Source of the DNA: Paenibacillus sp. FSL H7-0326
GTDB taxonomy: Bacteria > Bacillota > Bacilli > Paenibacillales > Paenibacillaceae
Length of the DNA: 64,000 nt
Reading direction: 5' to 3'
Assembly (NCBI RefSeq): GCF_001955535.1
Contig: NZ_MPVN01000002.1
Span: 496,001-560,000, forward strand
The notes beneath the pieces are model-generated. The model saw nothing but the letters and a program-made list of their open reading frames with translations, was not told the DNA's origin and made no database searches. Position numbers and translations under genes: made by a program. Each line of letters begins with the position of its first letter. The stretch's first letter is position 1. Below are positions 36,728 to 46,083 of the stretch, piece by piece.

Positions 36728-39028
36728 TTACTCCTCTACTTGCGGCAATGCCGTAAACAACAGATTGATTGGAAGACTGCTTGCCGGCGCAGCAGTGAAC
36801 CAGATTTCGACCTTTTGCTCATAGCTGCCTGTTCGGTATAATACAACCTGCTCATTCGGAGCACTTACTCCTCCACTCTTCGCCAGGGGTATGAGCATTC
36901 CATTCACCATCGCATAGCCCGAATAGGTTCCTCCGCGAGGATTAAAGGAGATCAGTGTATTAGGAGCTACGGAGTCCAGTGTGATCTTGTACAGGACACC
37001 GAAGTTACCCGAGTTGGAGGCTGTTACCCCTACCATCGGATCCACGCCGGCCACGTTCGGGTCATCCTTGTTATCCCCAATCACAAGCCGCTGTGACTTC
37101 TCGCCAATCGTCTCGCTGTATTTGATGATGCGAGTTGGATTATCATAAGTTCCGCGGTTATGAACACCATCCCGATCAAGAACCGGCAGCTTCTTCACTG
37201 CAGACAGCGGATCCAGCTTCTCATCAATCATAATGACTTTGTAGTCAATTGGATAATTGCTGTAAACATCAGAATACAGTGAAATAATTTGACTCTGGCC
37301 AAGACTCGACATGCTCAGATCGGTAAGGATCAGCTTGCTCTCTCCCGGCTTCAGCTGAGTAGTCGACCACTTTGAACCATCCTGCATCGTTTCAAAATAT
37401 CTTTGTACCGCTTTTTTGCCTGCAGCCTGTGCAATATTGGTCGGACCTGCGAAGCCTAGATTCTCTGTACGAAGTGTAGCTGTAGCCGAGTTGTTGTTCG
37501 TTGCGACCACGTACATCTTCACTTTTTTGCCGGTGTTATTGAGATGGTGAAGCAAAAATCTCGTGTTGCCGACGGCACGATCCTGATATAGAATCCCTTC
37601 ACGGGTTACCGTTTCAGGACTATTGCTTCGTATCAGTGTGCCTGGTTGATCCGTGTACGTATAACTCACTTTATCCCAGGTCGGGACAATCGAACCGTCA
37701 AAGGCAAATTCCTCCCCAACCGGTGTAAAGAGACGATTAAACTCATTGAGCGTGTACAACGTTTCGTTTGTGATAATAATCGTTTTTTCGTAAGTCCGGC
37801 TTGCCCCTTTATTATCAGTAACCGTTAATCGAATCGTCTTGGGTCCAGGTGTGAAAAACGCTGCTGCATTATTGTCCCACTGTGTATCTACTATATACTC
37901 GTCATCTGTACTCTCGTCCTTGTACGTAATCAGCTCGCCCATCTTGTATTCTTCTTTATCTGTTGTAAACATCGGAATCGGCGGCTGATTCGGCCGTTCT
38001 ACATTAATGGTAACGGTATAGGCATCACTCCATGTACCGCTTGAATCCTGAACATAATAGCTGACCGTATAGTTCCCTTCTGATTCAAATACATCCTGTC
38101 TGCCTTCCCAGCGTTCATTAATGATCGCAAGACCTTTCGGAGAATAAGGAGCTGTTACATAAGTTACCTGATCTCCTGCGTACACCTTGCTCGGCTGAAT
38201 GCTGAATTTAGCAACCGGCTTACTCGACAGGTTCAAAATAATCCGTTTATTGATGTTATCCACACTGTAGGTTATGCCAAGTGCTTGGGTAATGGATGTC
38301 AGCGGCACCATAAATGTATTGTTCGTCTGATAGGAAGCGCCCTTCATGCTCTTCGAAACGCCGTTAACCGTATAGCTGCTGCTGTTCGTTTTGAAGCGAA
38401 GTTCGTTGCTGCCCTGGATGATCAGCGTTTCCTTGGTGCTGTAATTGTATGATACCTTGTATCCGACTCGATCAACCAATGCGCGAATAGGCACATAGGA
38501 AACACCGCTCTTCACAACCATCGGCTGTGGAGCGTAGTAAGTAACACCGTCCTGAATCATCTTGCTGCTATTATAAAATAAGATCAGCTGGCTCGCGCTG
38601 ACAGCTGTATTCGCTGCTGTATTTGCCTTGACCGAGCTTGTCTCCTGGACAGTTTGCTGTGAAACCGGCTGCTGCTCTACAGCATCCGACTCTATAGAAT
38701 CCTCTTCGGGAAGTGAAGCCTGGTCTTTCTCAGAGGATTCATCACTTTGAGAATCATCTGGAAGCTCTGCTTCATCTGATATGTCCTGAGCTCCGCTTAC
38801 GGATCTTTCTGCGGCTTCTGTGTCCTGCTTCACTTCGTTATTGGTGTGTGAAGTACTCTCGTCATTCTTAACATCTTGGGACAGGGTTTCTTGCACACTT
38901 GCTGCTTGTTGATCAAGTGCTTGTCCCTGCTGAACTTCTGCTGTGTCTGATTGTGCACTCACTGGAAAAGCCATCAGTACCTGTGAAACGGCAAAGACGG
39001 TGAGAATAGATAATTTCTTGAAATTCAT
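36728..39028 (-). CDS. secreted multidomain protein with stalk, PKD and unknown C-terminal domains
   Basis: The 766-residue protein has a signal peptide (MNFKKLSILTVFAVSQVLM, ending PVSAQS), an acidic Ser/Glu/Gln-rich linker (about residues 25-125), a copper-amine-oxidase-like pair (about 140-270; YVPIRALVDRVGYKVSYN), two PKD-like beta domains (about 270-420; NQPPIPMFTTDKEEYKMGELI) and a C-terminal domain of some 330 residues that I do not recognise. Its repeats (LLHHLNNTGKKVKMYVVATN, YRTGSYEQKVEIWFTAAP) suggest beta sandwiches. No enzyme motif is evident. The ATG at 39028 has GGAG 7 bases upstream. A surface-binding role is likely. Confidence 0.85.
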   Translation of the reverse strand: MNFKKLSILTVFAVSQVLMAFPVSAQSDTAEVQQGQALDQQAASVQETLSQDVKNDESTSHTNNEVKQDTEAAERSVSGAQDISDEAELPDDSQSDESSEKDQASLPEEDSIESDAVEQQPVSQQTVQETSSVKANTAANTAVSASQLILFYNSSKMIQDGVTYYAPQPMVVKSGVSYVPIRALVDRVGYKVSYNYSTKETLIIQGSNELRFKTNSSSYTVNGVSKSMKGASYQTNNTFMVPLTSITQALGITYSVDNINKRIILNLSSKPVAKFSIQPSKVYAGDQVTYVTAPYSPKGLAIINERWEGRQDVFESEGNYTVSYYVQDSSGTWSDAYTVTINVERPNQPPIPMFTTDKEEYKMGELITYKDESTDDEYIVDTQWDNNAAAFFTPGPKTIRLTVTDNKGASRTYEKTIIITNETLYTLNEFNRLFTPVGEEFAFDGSIVPTWDKVSYTYTDQPGTLIRSNSPETVTREGILYQDRAVGNTRFLLHHLNNTGKKVKMYVVATNNNSATATLRTENLGFAGPTNIAQAAGKKAVQRYFETMQDGSKWSTTQLKPGESKLILTDLSMSSLGQSQIISLYSDVYSNYPIDYKVIMIDEKLDPLSAVKKLPVLDRDGVHNRGTYDNPTRIIKYSETIGEKSQRLVIGDNKDDPNVAGVDPMVGVTASNSGNFGVLYKITLDSVAPNTLISFNPRGGTYSGYAMVNGMLIPLAKSGGVSAPNEQVVLYRTGSYEQKVEIWFTAAPASSLPINLLFTALPQVEE

Positions 39029-39132
39029 TCCTCGACTCCTTCTAATCACTTAGTTGTATCACGATGCATGTCTCATTATTAGACGCAGTTATACTGAAAA
39101 AGTTGCTCTACACATTCTAAAAAATGACAAAA

Positions 39133-39162
39133 AGCAACATCCCCTAAGTCGGAAACGCTGCT
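39133..39162 (-). terminator. terminator after the response regulator gene
   Basis: AGCAGCGTTTCC pairs with GGGGATGTTGCT through several G-T pairs and is followed on the minus strand by TTTTTG. It lies 35 bases after the stop of the AraC-type regulator. Confidence 0.65.
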
Positions 39163-39196
39163 CTTATGTCGCCATTTACTTATGATTTGGAAGAGT

Positions 39197-40789
39197 TCAG
39201 TTTCTCTTGGCTGCCATCTCACGAAATTCAGAAGGCTTCATTCCATAATACTTATGAAATACTTTTGAGAAATATCTCCGTTCCCGATACCCCACGGCAG
39301 CTCCAATCGAAGCGATGCTCCGATCTGTTCCGGTGAGCATGGCTTTCGCAGACTCCATCCTTTCTCTCGTTACATATTCAACAAAAGTGACACCAAAATG
39401 GCTCTTGAATAGCTGGCAGAAGTAGCTTGAACAGATCCCAAGCTGGTCTGCCATCTCTTCAATACCCAGATCTTTATCCAGCCTTGCCGCGATATAATCC
39501 CTTGCGGTGGCCACCAGTTCTCCTGCCGTGCGCCTCGGCAGCTCGCTTGCGCAAGCTTCTGCCAAGGTAAGTGACAGCTCATAATATTCCCGGAGTGTAA
39601 GCGTTTGTAACATCACATTCCAGATCCGTTCTTCGGCTTCTGTCTTCAGCAGCTTCATTTCGTGCATATCACGGAGCATGAGAACAACAATGTAATGGAA
39701 ATACTTGATGGCCTTGCCGTTGTTACTCCCTTTGTCGGTGCACATCAAGCTGTAAATTTGCTTCAGCACCGATGTAACCTCATTTTTATTTTTTTGCCTC
39801 ACCGCCAGGGTCAACCGATCCGACCATACACGAGACATCCATTCAAGCTCTTCGCCTGACTCCTGCTCATCAATATTTGCAATCCTTGTGCCTGAATGCT
39901 CAGACATCATCAGCGCCCGCTGGGCATCTCTATATTCTTCGGCCAGCATGTAATCAAAGACCTTCTTGCCGGAAGCATACAATTCTGCAGCCATGCCAGA
40001 TGCATCTGTAAACCTACGTTCCAGCTCTTCGAGTAAGTCAGGATCAGGGACACGGGAAGCAGAATCAGACAAGGAGGAATCATGTTCAATAACAATACAC
40101 CATTCTCCATCCCGCGTCTTGATTACTTCTCCTGCTGGCGTTGAAGCCGCCAAATGATCGTCGATTACTGCACCAACCAACTCATGCCAATGCTTACGCT
40201 CTTCTTCTGACCATAACAAGGAATTGAGGAAATAATCCTGTGCAACGAGCAAGATGAGTGTATAACGACTTCCACCTGCGGTTGACTTCACATCTTCACA
40301 TGGATTGGGACTATGGGATTCACCAAGCAATACTTCCTGCAGCCATTTTTGACGAATCCACTTGCTCATATACAGCTCTCGCACCGTGCCCTGCTGCTCC
40401 TGCTGCTTCTCATTGCGGATACGGCCTGCAAGTGCGCCAATGGTTGACTCCAGCTCAAAATAATCGATCGGCTTGCATATGTATTCACGAACGCCTTGCT
40501 GCAATGCAAGTCTCGCATATTCAAACTCCTGGTAGCCGGTAAGCAGCAGAATCTCTGCTTTCCCGCCTCTTATCCGATACTGTTCAATGAATGTTAGTCC
40601 GTCCATGACAGGCATTCGAATATCACATAATATGAGATCAGGCTGAACATGGGTACTCAGCTCTAACGCTTCATTTCCGGTACGGGCAGCTCCGGCCACC
40701 TTGATTCCGAGCGATTCCCAATCAATAAACTCCTTCAAGTTATCAAGTATAGGCTGTTCATCATCAATTAGCAGCGCACTCAATTCCAA
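39197..40789 (-). CDS. response regulator with AraC-type DNA-binding domain (YesN-like)
   Basis: The 530-residue product has an N-terminal receiver domain with Asp56 in LILCDIRMPVMDG and the KPID segment, a long central region (about 140-420) without a known domain, and a C-terminal AraC/XylS helix-turn-helix pair (LGICSSYFCQLFKSHFGVTFVEYV; ASIGAAVGYRERRYFSKVFHKYYGMKPSEFR). The TTG at 40789, 6 bases after GGGGGGA, is chosen since the receiver domain starts there. It overlaps the histidine kinase end by 10 bases, implying coupled translation. Confidence 0.92.
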   Translation of the reverse strand: MELSALLIDDEQPILDNLKEFIDWESLGIKVAGAARTGNEALELSTHVQPDLILCDIRMPVMDGLTFIEQYRIRGGKAEILLLTGYQEFEYARLALQQGVREYICKPIDYFELESTIGALAGRIRNEKQQEQQGTVRELYMSKWIRQKWLQEVLLGESHSPNPCEDVKSTAGGSRYTLILLVAQDYFLNSLLWSEEERKHWHELVGAVIDDHLAASTPAGEVIKTRDGEWCIVIEHDSSLSDSASRVPDPDLLEELERRFTDASGMAAELYASGKKVFDYMLAEEYRDAQRALMMSEHSGTRIANIDEQESGEELEWMSRVWSDRLTLAVRQKNKNEVTSVLKQIYSLMCTDKGSNNGKAIKYFHYIVVLMLRDMHEMKLLKTEAEERIWNVMLQTLTLREYYELSLTLAEACASELPRRTAGELVATARDYIAARLDKDLGIEEMADQLGICSSYFCQLFKSHFGVTFVEYVTRERMESAKAMLTGTDRSIASIGAAVGYRERRYFSKVFHKYYGMKPSEFREMAAKRN

Positions 40790-42606
40790 GACGAATCCCC
40801 CCAATCGTTTTTGGGCAGCACACACCGGATTGTCGTTCCTGCCCCACTCGCAGAACAGATAAATATACCGTAATGTTCTCCATATTGAATGCGAATTCGG
40901 TCGGCTACACTCCGCACTCCAAGACCACGACGTTCAGACATGGCCGGTGATATCGGTTCATCCTCCATTTCCGTCGTCTTCGCCATGTATTCGAACCGTT
41001 CAAGGACGGTGTTAGCCATCCCGATTCCATTATCCTGCACTTCAAGCACAACTCTTCCCATATCTTCCCATGCTGTTACCCGGATGAATCCAACGTAATC
41101 AATTCCTTCAAACCCATGCTGAATGCTATTCTCGACAAGGGGCTGCAGGGTAAGCTTAAGAATAGGAAAGGATTCGAGCTTCTCAGGAATGTCAATCTCA
41201 TATTCAAACAGCTCAGCAAACCTGTATTGTTGAATCGCCAAGTAGTTCTCGAGATGCTTCACTTCCTCCTTGATCGGAATTTCTTCCACATCTTGAATGC
41301 TGATACGTAAAATACTGGCCAGCCTGTTTACCATCTCACTGACCTTCCTTCTTTCCCCGCGAAGTGCAAGTCCATTAATGGACTCTAGTGTATTGAACAA
41401 GAAGTGCGGCTTGATCTGGGCCTGCAGCACCCGGAGCTCGGCTCTTGTCTTCTGCATCTGCTCGGCCTTGACTCTGCGGAACAAGCTGCTGATTTTGTCC
41501 ATAAGATCATTGATGCCTTGTGCCAGCAGCTGGAGCTCGTCGTAGCCTTTGCCCTCAATCCTTGCACTTAAATCCCCATCTTCAACTCTGCGCATAAAGC
41601 GTACAAGGACTGCAATCGTTCCGGTAATCCGATTCATAAAAAAGACATTGAACATAAGGGCGGCAAACAGACAGCATATAATAATAATCACATACCAGCT
41701 GACCAGCTGATTCGTTTCTTTCGCCAAGGAGTTCCATTCAGTTACAGAGACAAGCTGCCATGGATATCCCTTCATCTGGTATTGAGACAGGATGCTCTCT
41801 GTTCCATCGAAATTCAGCCTGCTGCTGCGATATCCGTCCCCGCCTGCAAAGGTCTCGCTCATCAGCTCCGACATGTATCGTCCAATATAAAAACCGGAAG
41901 GGTCATATACAACGAGCCCGTCTTGGTTCACCATCATAAATTCCGTATCCTGATTCCCGCTCATGCTGAGATTACGGAAGATCCGGTCAATTTCCCAATT
42001 CTTGATCTGCACGACCAGAACACCAATGTTCTGGAAAAAACTCAGCTCTTTTACAAGCCTGATTTGAGTAAATACAGGCTCATAGCCCGTGAATTCCGGA
42101 TGCTCCAGCGGAGCAATCCACAGAGGCACACCATTTAACTCTTTCACTTGATTGTAGAGCGGATGGTTGGTAAACTCCCCGAAAGGCAGTGCCTTGAAGT
42201 CTTCCTTCGTAAAAATAGAGACAATCCGCTCTCTGGCGGAATACTCCAAATTATAGAGAAATGCATAGCTGATTGCGGGATAATTATAGAGCATGCTGCG
42301 AAAATTCCGCTGACTCGCATTCAGATAGAGCTGATCGCTCTCCCCAAGGTTTACGGGCTTCTCGGATTCAAGCGCCATCTGAAACACAGACGTAGCAATT
42401 CCATTGTCTGTTACATTGTTCATTTCCTGAAACACGCTTTCGATGCTGTAGCTGATCGACTTCAGCGCATACTCAGCCTGCTCGCTGTATTTTTTCTCAA
42501 TTGTACTCGATGTTACGAGAAAGGTTCCGAAGCCCATGACACACATCGGGATGATGATCAATGCCAGAAACGCCACGACAAGTTTGCTACGCAAGTTCAA
42601 GAACAC
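40780..42606 (-). CDS. sensor histidine kinase (YesM-like)
   Basis: The 608-residue kinase has two membrane segments (about residues 8-30 and 300-322) around a Cache-like extracytoplasmic domain, a HAMP domain (about 322-375), the LytS/YesM phosphoacceptor LQAQIKPHFLFNTLESINGLALRG and the ATPase motif DNGIGMANTVLERF. A GTG start has GGGGAGA nearby. It lies downstream of the ABC permeases and upstream of its cognate regulator, so it probably senses the imported sugar or its lipoprotein. Confidence 0.94.
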   Translation of the reverse strand: MFLNLRSKLVVAFLALIIIPMCVMGFGTFLVTSSTIEKKYSEQAEYALKSISYSIESVFQEMNNVTDNGIATSVFQMALESEKPVNLGESDQLYLNASQRNFRSMLYNYPAISYAFLYNLEYSARERIVSIFTKEDFKALPFGEFTNHPLYNQVKELNGVPLWIAPLEHPEFTGYEPVFTQIRLVKELSFFQNIGVLVVQIKNWEIDRIFRNLSMSGNQDTEFMMVNQDGLVVYDPSGFYIGRYMSELMSETFAGGDGYRSSRLNFDGTESILSQYQMKGYPWQLVSVTEWNSLAKETNQLVSWYVIIIICCLFAALMFNVFFMNRITGTIAVLVRFMRRVEDGDLSARIEGKGYDELQLLAQGINDLMDKISSLFRRVKAEQMQKTRAELRVLQAQIKPHFLFNTLESINGLALRGERRKVSEMVNRLASILRISIQDVEEIPIKEEVKHLENYLAIQQYRFAELFEYEIDIPEKLESFPILKLTLQPLVENSIQHGFEGIDYVGFIRVTAWEDMGRVVLEVQDNGIGMANTVLERFEYMAKTTEMEDEPISPAMSERRGLGVRSVADRIRIQYGEHYGIFICSASGAGTTIRCVLPKNDWGDSSWN

Positions 42607-42643
42607 ATTTCTCCCCGGTCGAAGAGCATAAGCGTAAGTCTCG

Positions 42644-43474
42644 TCACCCTTTGACGCTACCTGCGGTTACACCTTCAATGATCTGCTCTTGCAAAATGGA
42701 ATAAATAATGATAACCGGCACGACACTGTAGACAATTCCCGCTGACATCTGGGCGTAGTTCATCTGGTACTGATCTCTGAACTGCACCATTCCTACAGGC
42801 AGGGTACGAAGTGTGTCCGTGGATAAAAAGTAGTTGGCTAGAAGAAATTCATTCCAGTTGCCAAGAAAGTTAACGATAAATACCGTAACGATCGCTGGAA
42901 TGGTTAGAGGTAACACTATTCTAGCAAATATCCCCTGTGCCCTCAACCCGTCCATAACGGCAGCTTCCTCGATTTCACTTGGGAGCGAACGCATAAAAGC
43001 AGCCAGTATAATAACCGTAAACGGAAGCGCATTTGCAATATAAGGAATGATGAGCGCGAGATGCGTATCCAGGATACCCAGCTTGCGGACAAGCAGATAG
43101 ATGGGCAGCATCAGGGAGTTGTTCGGAATGAGCATGCCGACCAGGATCAGGCTGAAGAAGGCTGTGTTCCATTTTCCATGCTTCATTCTTGTTACCGCAA
43201 AGGCAAACATCGCACCAAGCAAGATGGATACCACCGAGGCTAGGATTGAAATATATAAGCTGTTAAAGAAGTACGTTCCGATCTTGGCATTAACCCAGGC
43301 TTCTACATAATTTTCAAATGCAAACTCTTGCGGGATACCAAACGGATTAAGCGCAATCGCATTGTTATCCTTCTTGACGGATGAGAAAATGACAAATAGA
43401 AATGGAAACAAAATGACTAGCAAGTAGCTGAGCAGAAATACATGGGGGATTGATTTACTCAAGGTTCGCATCAT
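42644..43474 (-). CDS. carbohydrate ABC transporter permease (MalG/AraQ type)
   Basis: The 276-residue permease has six membrane segments and the EAA loop EIEEAAVMDGLRAQGIFARIVLPLTIPA that contacts the ATPase. The N-terminal periplasmic part has IALNPFGIPQEFAFENYVEAW, typical of CUT1-type sugar permeases. It starts on the last base of the preceding permease (one-base overlap) and ends 38 bases before the kinase gene. Confidence 0.94.
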   Translation of the reverse strand: MMRTLSKSIPHVFLLSYLLVILFPFLFVIFSSVKKDNNAIALNPFGIPQEFAFENYVEAWVNAKIGTYFFNSLYISILASVVSILLGAMFAFAVTRMKHGKWNTAFFSLILVGMLIPNNSLMLPIYLLVRKLGILDTHLALIIPYIANALPFTVIILAAFMRSLPSEIEEAAVMDGLRAQGIFARIVLPLTIPAIVTVFIVNFLGNWNEFLLANYFLSTDTLRTLPVGMVQFRDQYQMNYAQMSAGIVYSVVPVIIIYSILQEQIIEGVTAGSVKG

Positions 43475-44358
43475 TAGTATTCAATCCTTTCACTTCGGCG
43501 GGCGATCATGACTTGATAGAGAGCCGTCAGAATGAGTGTAAATACAAAGATAAGGACAGCGATGGTATTTCCGTAGCCGTATTTAAAATTCGTGATCGCA
43601 TATTTGATCATGTAGGTTGCTAGCACGTCTGTGGACCCGGCTGGACCGCCTTTTGTCATGACAATGACGATATCTGCTGCCTTCATTGCACCTGCAATCG
43701 ACAGCATAATGACAACAGAAATGATAGGCTTGATGAGCGGCAGTGTTATGGATAATGCTCTTTGCAGCCGGTTTGCTCCATCAATCTCAGCTGCTTCATC
43801 CAGATCACGCGGAATGGCGAGAATTGCTGCGAGTACCATGATGATGTAGAAGCCAGTCCATTGCCAGGCATTTGTGAGCAGGATGGAGAACATCGCGTAT
43901 TTCTCATCTGACAGCCAGTAGATCGGCTCGATGCCAAGCAGCCCCAATATCTGATTTAACAAGCCGATATTCGGTTCATAGATGAAGCCCCACAAGATCC
44001 CAATAACCGCTGTAGACATAATGGAGGGAAGGAACACCGCCGTTTTGTATAGGCCTTTAAGCCGCTTCACATTCGCAATGAGAAGAGAGAAGAGCACAAT
44101 CAGCGGAACCTGAATACCGCACGAAAAAAGAATAAACCATCCGTTATTCAAGGCCGACTCCCAGAATCTCTCATCTCCAAATGCTTTTATATAATTTTTG
44201 AACCCAATAAATTTCGGATTCTCAGATACGCCATTCCAGCTGGTAAAGCTGTAGTATATCGAATTCAAGATCGGATAAATAAAAAACAATATAAACAATA
44301 TCAAGGCAGGTAATATAAACATGGAGTATACCCAAGGATTCTTGAGTGATTTGTTCAT
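43474..44358 (-). CDS. carbohydrate ABC transporter permease (MalF/LacF type)
   Basis: The 294-residue permease starts MNKSLKNPWVYSMFILPALILFILFFIYPI and has six membrane segments plus the EAA loop DLDEAAEIDGANRLQRALSITLPLIKP. The ATG at 44358 has GGGAGG 10 bases upstream; the longer frame has no similarity. A terminator-like hairpin precedes it, after the lipoprotein gene, which should keep permease levels below those of the binding protein. No ATPase gene is present, so a shared MsmX-type ATPase is expected. Confidence 0.94.
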   Translation of the reverse strand: MNKSLKNPWVYSMFILPALILFILFFIYPILNSIYYSFTSWNGVSENPKFIGFKNYIKAFGDERFWESALNNGWFILFSCGIQVPLIVLFSLLIANVKRLKGLYKTAVFLPSIMSTAVIGILWGFIYEPNIGLLNQILGLLGIEPIYWLSDEKYAMFSILLTNAWQWTGFYIIMVLAAILAIPRDLDEAAEIDGANRLQRALSITLPLIKPIISVVIMLSIAGAMKAADIVIVMTKGGPAGSTDVLATYMIKYAITNFKYGYGNTIAVLIFVFTLILTALYQVMIARRSERIEY

Positions 44359-44417
44359 GTGCCAACAGCCTCCCATGGAAGAGCCAATAATGTACAGTCT
44401 CATACCATATTAGTGTG

Positions 44418-44445
44418 TAAAAAAACCCCGGACGCTGATCCGGGG
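44418..44445 (-). terminator. intra-operon attenuating terminator after the solute-binding gene
   Basis: CCCCGGA and TCCGGGG form a perfect 7-base GC-rich stem with a 6-base loop, followed on the minus strand by eight T. It lies between the lipoprotein gene and the first permease, so only part of the transcription continues. Confidence 0.8.
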
Positions 44446-44514
44446 TAAGCAGTCCTGTTATTTTATCGTTTTATGCTGATCACGATTATGAATGGTAACG
44501 GTGCTTAAGCCTCT

Positions 44515-45897
44515 TTATTCCACTGCTGCGTTTGCTTCTTCTTGAACTTTCTGCAGATCCTCTGCCATTTGCTCAGGGGTCGTTTGGCCGCCAATCAGCT
44601 TCTGAATCTGAATATTACTGATCTCAGTCGTTACATCCGCTTGAACAAGCGAGTCAAATGCAGGGAAAGAAGTAGCGGAAGCATTAAGGACAGCAACGAT
44701 CTCCTTCATCAAATCATCGGTAATACTTTCGGTTAGTACAGCTTCATCGAATTTCATAGCCGGCAGTACACCGTCTTCAACTAGACCTCTAATTTGCATT
44801 TCTTCATTAAACATATTCTTAATGAAGGATTTCACTGCTGCGAGCTTCTGTGGATCGTCCGCAACCGAAGCTGCAAAGCCGTATCCGTTATTCACATCGC
44901 GCATGAGAGAGGTTTGGTCTCCTACTCCTCCATCAACAGGAGGCAAGTTGAAGAATCCGACTTTACCGATCAAGCCTTCACCGGATTGCCCTTCCTTGAA
45001 TACAGAGGATTTCCATGTGCCGTCATACATCAGAATCGCTTCACCGCTCGTAAATTGAGTCGTATACTCTGCATACTCAAATCCAAGCTCGCCCTTCTTG
45101 AAATACTCTTTGTCAACCCATTCTTGATGCTTAGCAAAAGCTTTGACAACTCCCGGATCGGTCCAAGCCGCTTCACCGGTAACAAACTTGTTTGTAATAT
45201 CAGAGCCTGCGTATCGCGACCAGAGATGGTTCGTCAGCATAAGAGGTACCCAGCCTGCCTTCGAAGCTCCAGCCAGCGGCACTTTGCCATCTGCCTTAAT
45301 ATCAGCCAGCTGCTGCTCAAATTCGGCAAAGGTAGCCGGCGGCTGCCATCCCTTCGACTCATAATATTCCTTGTTGTAGAAAAACCCTTCGCCAGATCCC
45401 CCGACCGGCAGACCATATACATTGCCTTCATAAGTGAACGGCTCAAGTGAGGAGAATTTATCCTTAATCCCGAGCTCTTCAAGGATCGGTGTCAGATTAA
45501 GAAGCATGCCTTCTTTGGCGTATACCTTCGCATCTGGGCTGCCGAACAGGTCGAAGATATCCGGCGGATTACCTGCAGCCATTTCGCCCCGCAGCTTTTC
45601 TTTGCGGTTTACGTCTGAATCAACTCCATCCAGGGTAAAAGATGCGCCTTCGACTTCCTCCTCCACCTTCTTAACCACGTCCTGCAGGATCGCAAGCCGG
45701 CGTTCCTTGTCCGCACCGACCTGAGTATGACGAAGTGTCATTTCAAACGGCTCAGTTGAAGCAGCCGGCGGTGTTTCGCCAGACGTTCCGGGCTCCGCAG
45801 CAGGTGTTTCCGTATTAGAGCTGCCTCCACAGCCTGCCAGTGTCAGTGACACTGCCAGCAATAACGACATCATAGAACCAAACTTTTTCTTCAACAT
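44515..45897 (-). CDS. sugar ABC transporter substrate-binding lipoprotein
   Basis: The 460-residue protein has a lipobox (LTLAGC, Cys about 23), a Glu/Pro/Thr-rich linker and a family-1 extracellular binding domain with VKKVEEEVEGASFTLDGVDSDVNRKEKLRGEMAAGNPPDIFDLFG. The ATG at 45897 begins the signal peptide; the longer frame overlaps the -10 region. The ligand is probably an oligosaccharide, but no enzyme in the locus indicates which. A -10 TATAAT is visible at 45959-45964 without a good -35. Confidence 0.93.
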   Translation of the reverse strand: MLKKKFGSMMSLLLAVSLTLAGCGGSSNTETPAAEPGTSGETPPAASTEPFEMTLRHTQVGADKERRLAILQDVVKKVEEEVEGASFTLDGVDSDVNRKEKLRGEMAAGNPPDIFDLFGSPDAKVYAKEGMLLNLTPILEELGIKDKFSSLEPFTYEGNVYGLPVGGSGEGFFYNKEYYESKGWQPPATFAEFEQQLADIKADGKVPLAGASKAGWVPLMLTNHLWSRYAGSDITNKFVTGEAAWTDPGVVKAFAKHQEWVDKEYFKKGELGFEYAEYTTQFTSGEAILMYDGTWKSSVFKEGQSGEGLIGKVGFFNLPPVDGGVGDQTSLMRDVNNGYGFAASVADDPQKLAAVKSFIKNMFNEEMQIRGLVEDGVLPAMKFDEAVLTESITDDLMKEIVAVLNASATSFPAFDSLVQADVTTEISNIQIQKLIGGQTTPEQMAEDLQKVQEEANAAVE

Positions 45898-46033
45898 TCG
45901 TTTGCCCCCGCTTTCTATGAGCTTGTATTGTATGTAACTTACTTGCTTTACAATTTTCATTATAAGAACATTGCTGTGTGTCCGATAGGACTACAATTTA
46001 AAGATCGAGGGATAAAATCCTCGAAAAATACGT

Positions 46034-46064
46034 AAAAACTCCCTTCTCATGTTAGAAGGGAGTT
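46034..46064 (-). terminator. terminator after pflA
   Basis: AACTCCCTTCT and AGAAGGGAGTT form a perfect 11-base stem with a 6-base loop and TTT after it on the minus strand. A second smaller hairpin (CGAGG/CCTCG) lies just downstream around 46005-46022. Confidence 0.8.
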
Positions 46065-46083
46065 CGTTATCACGACACGTTTA

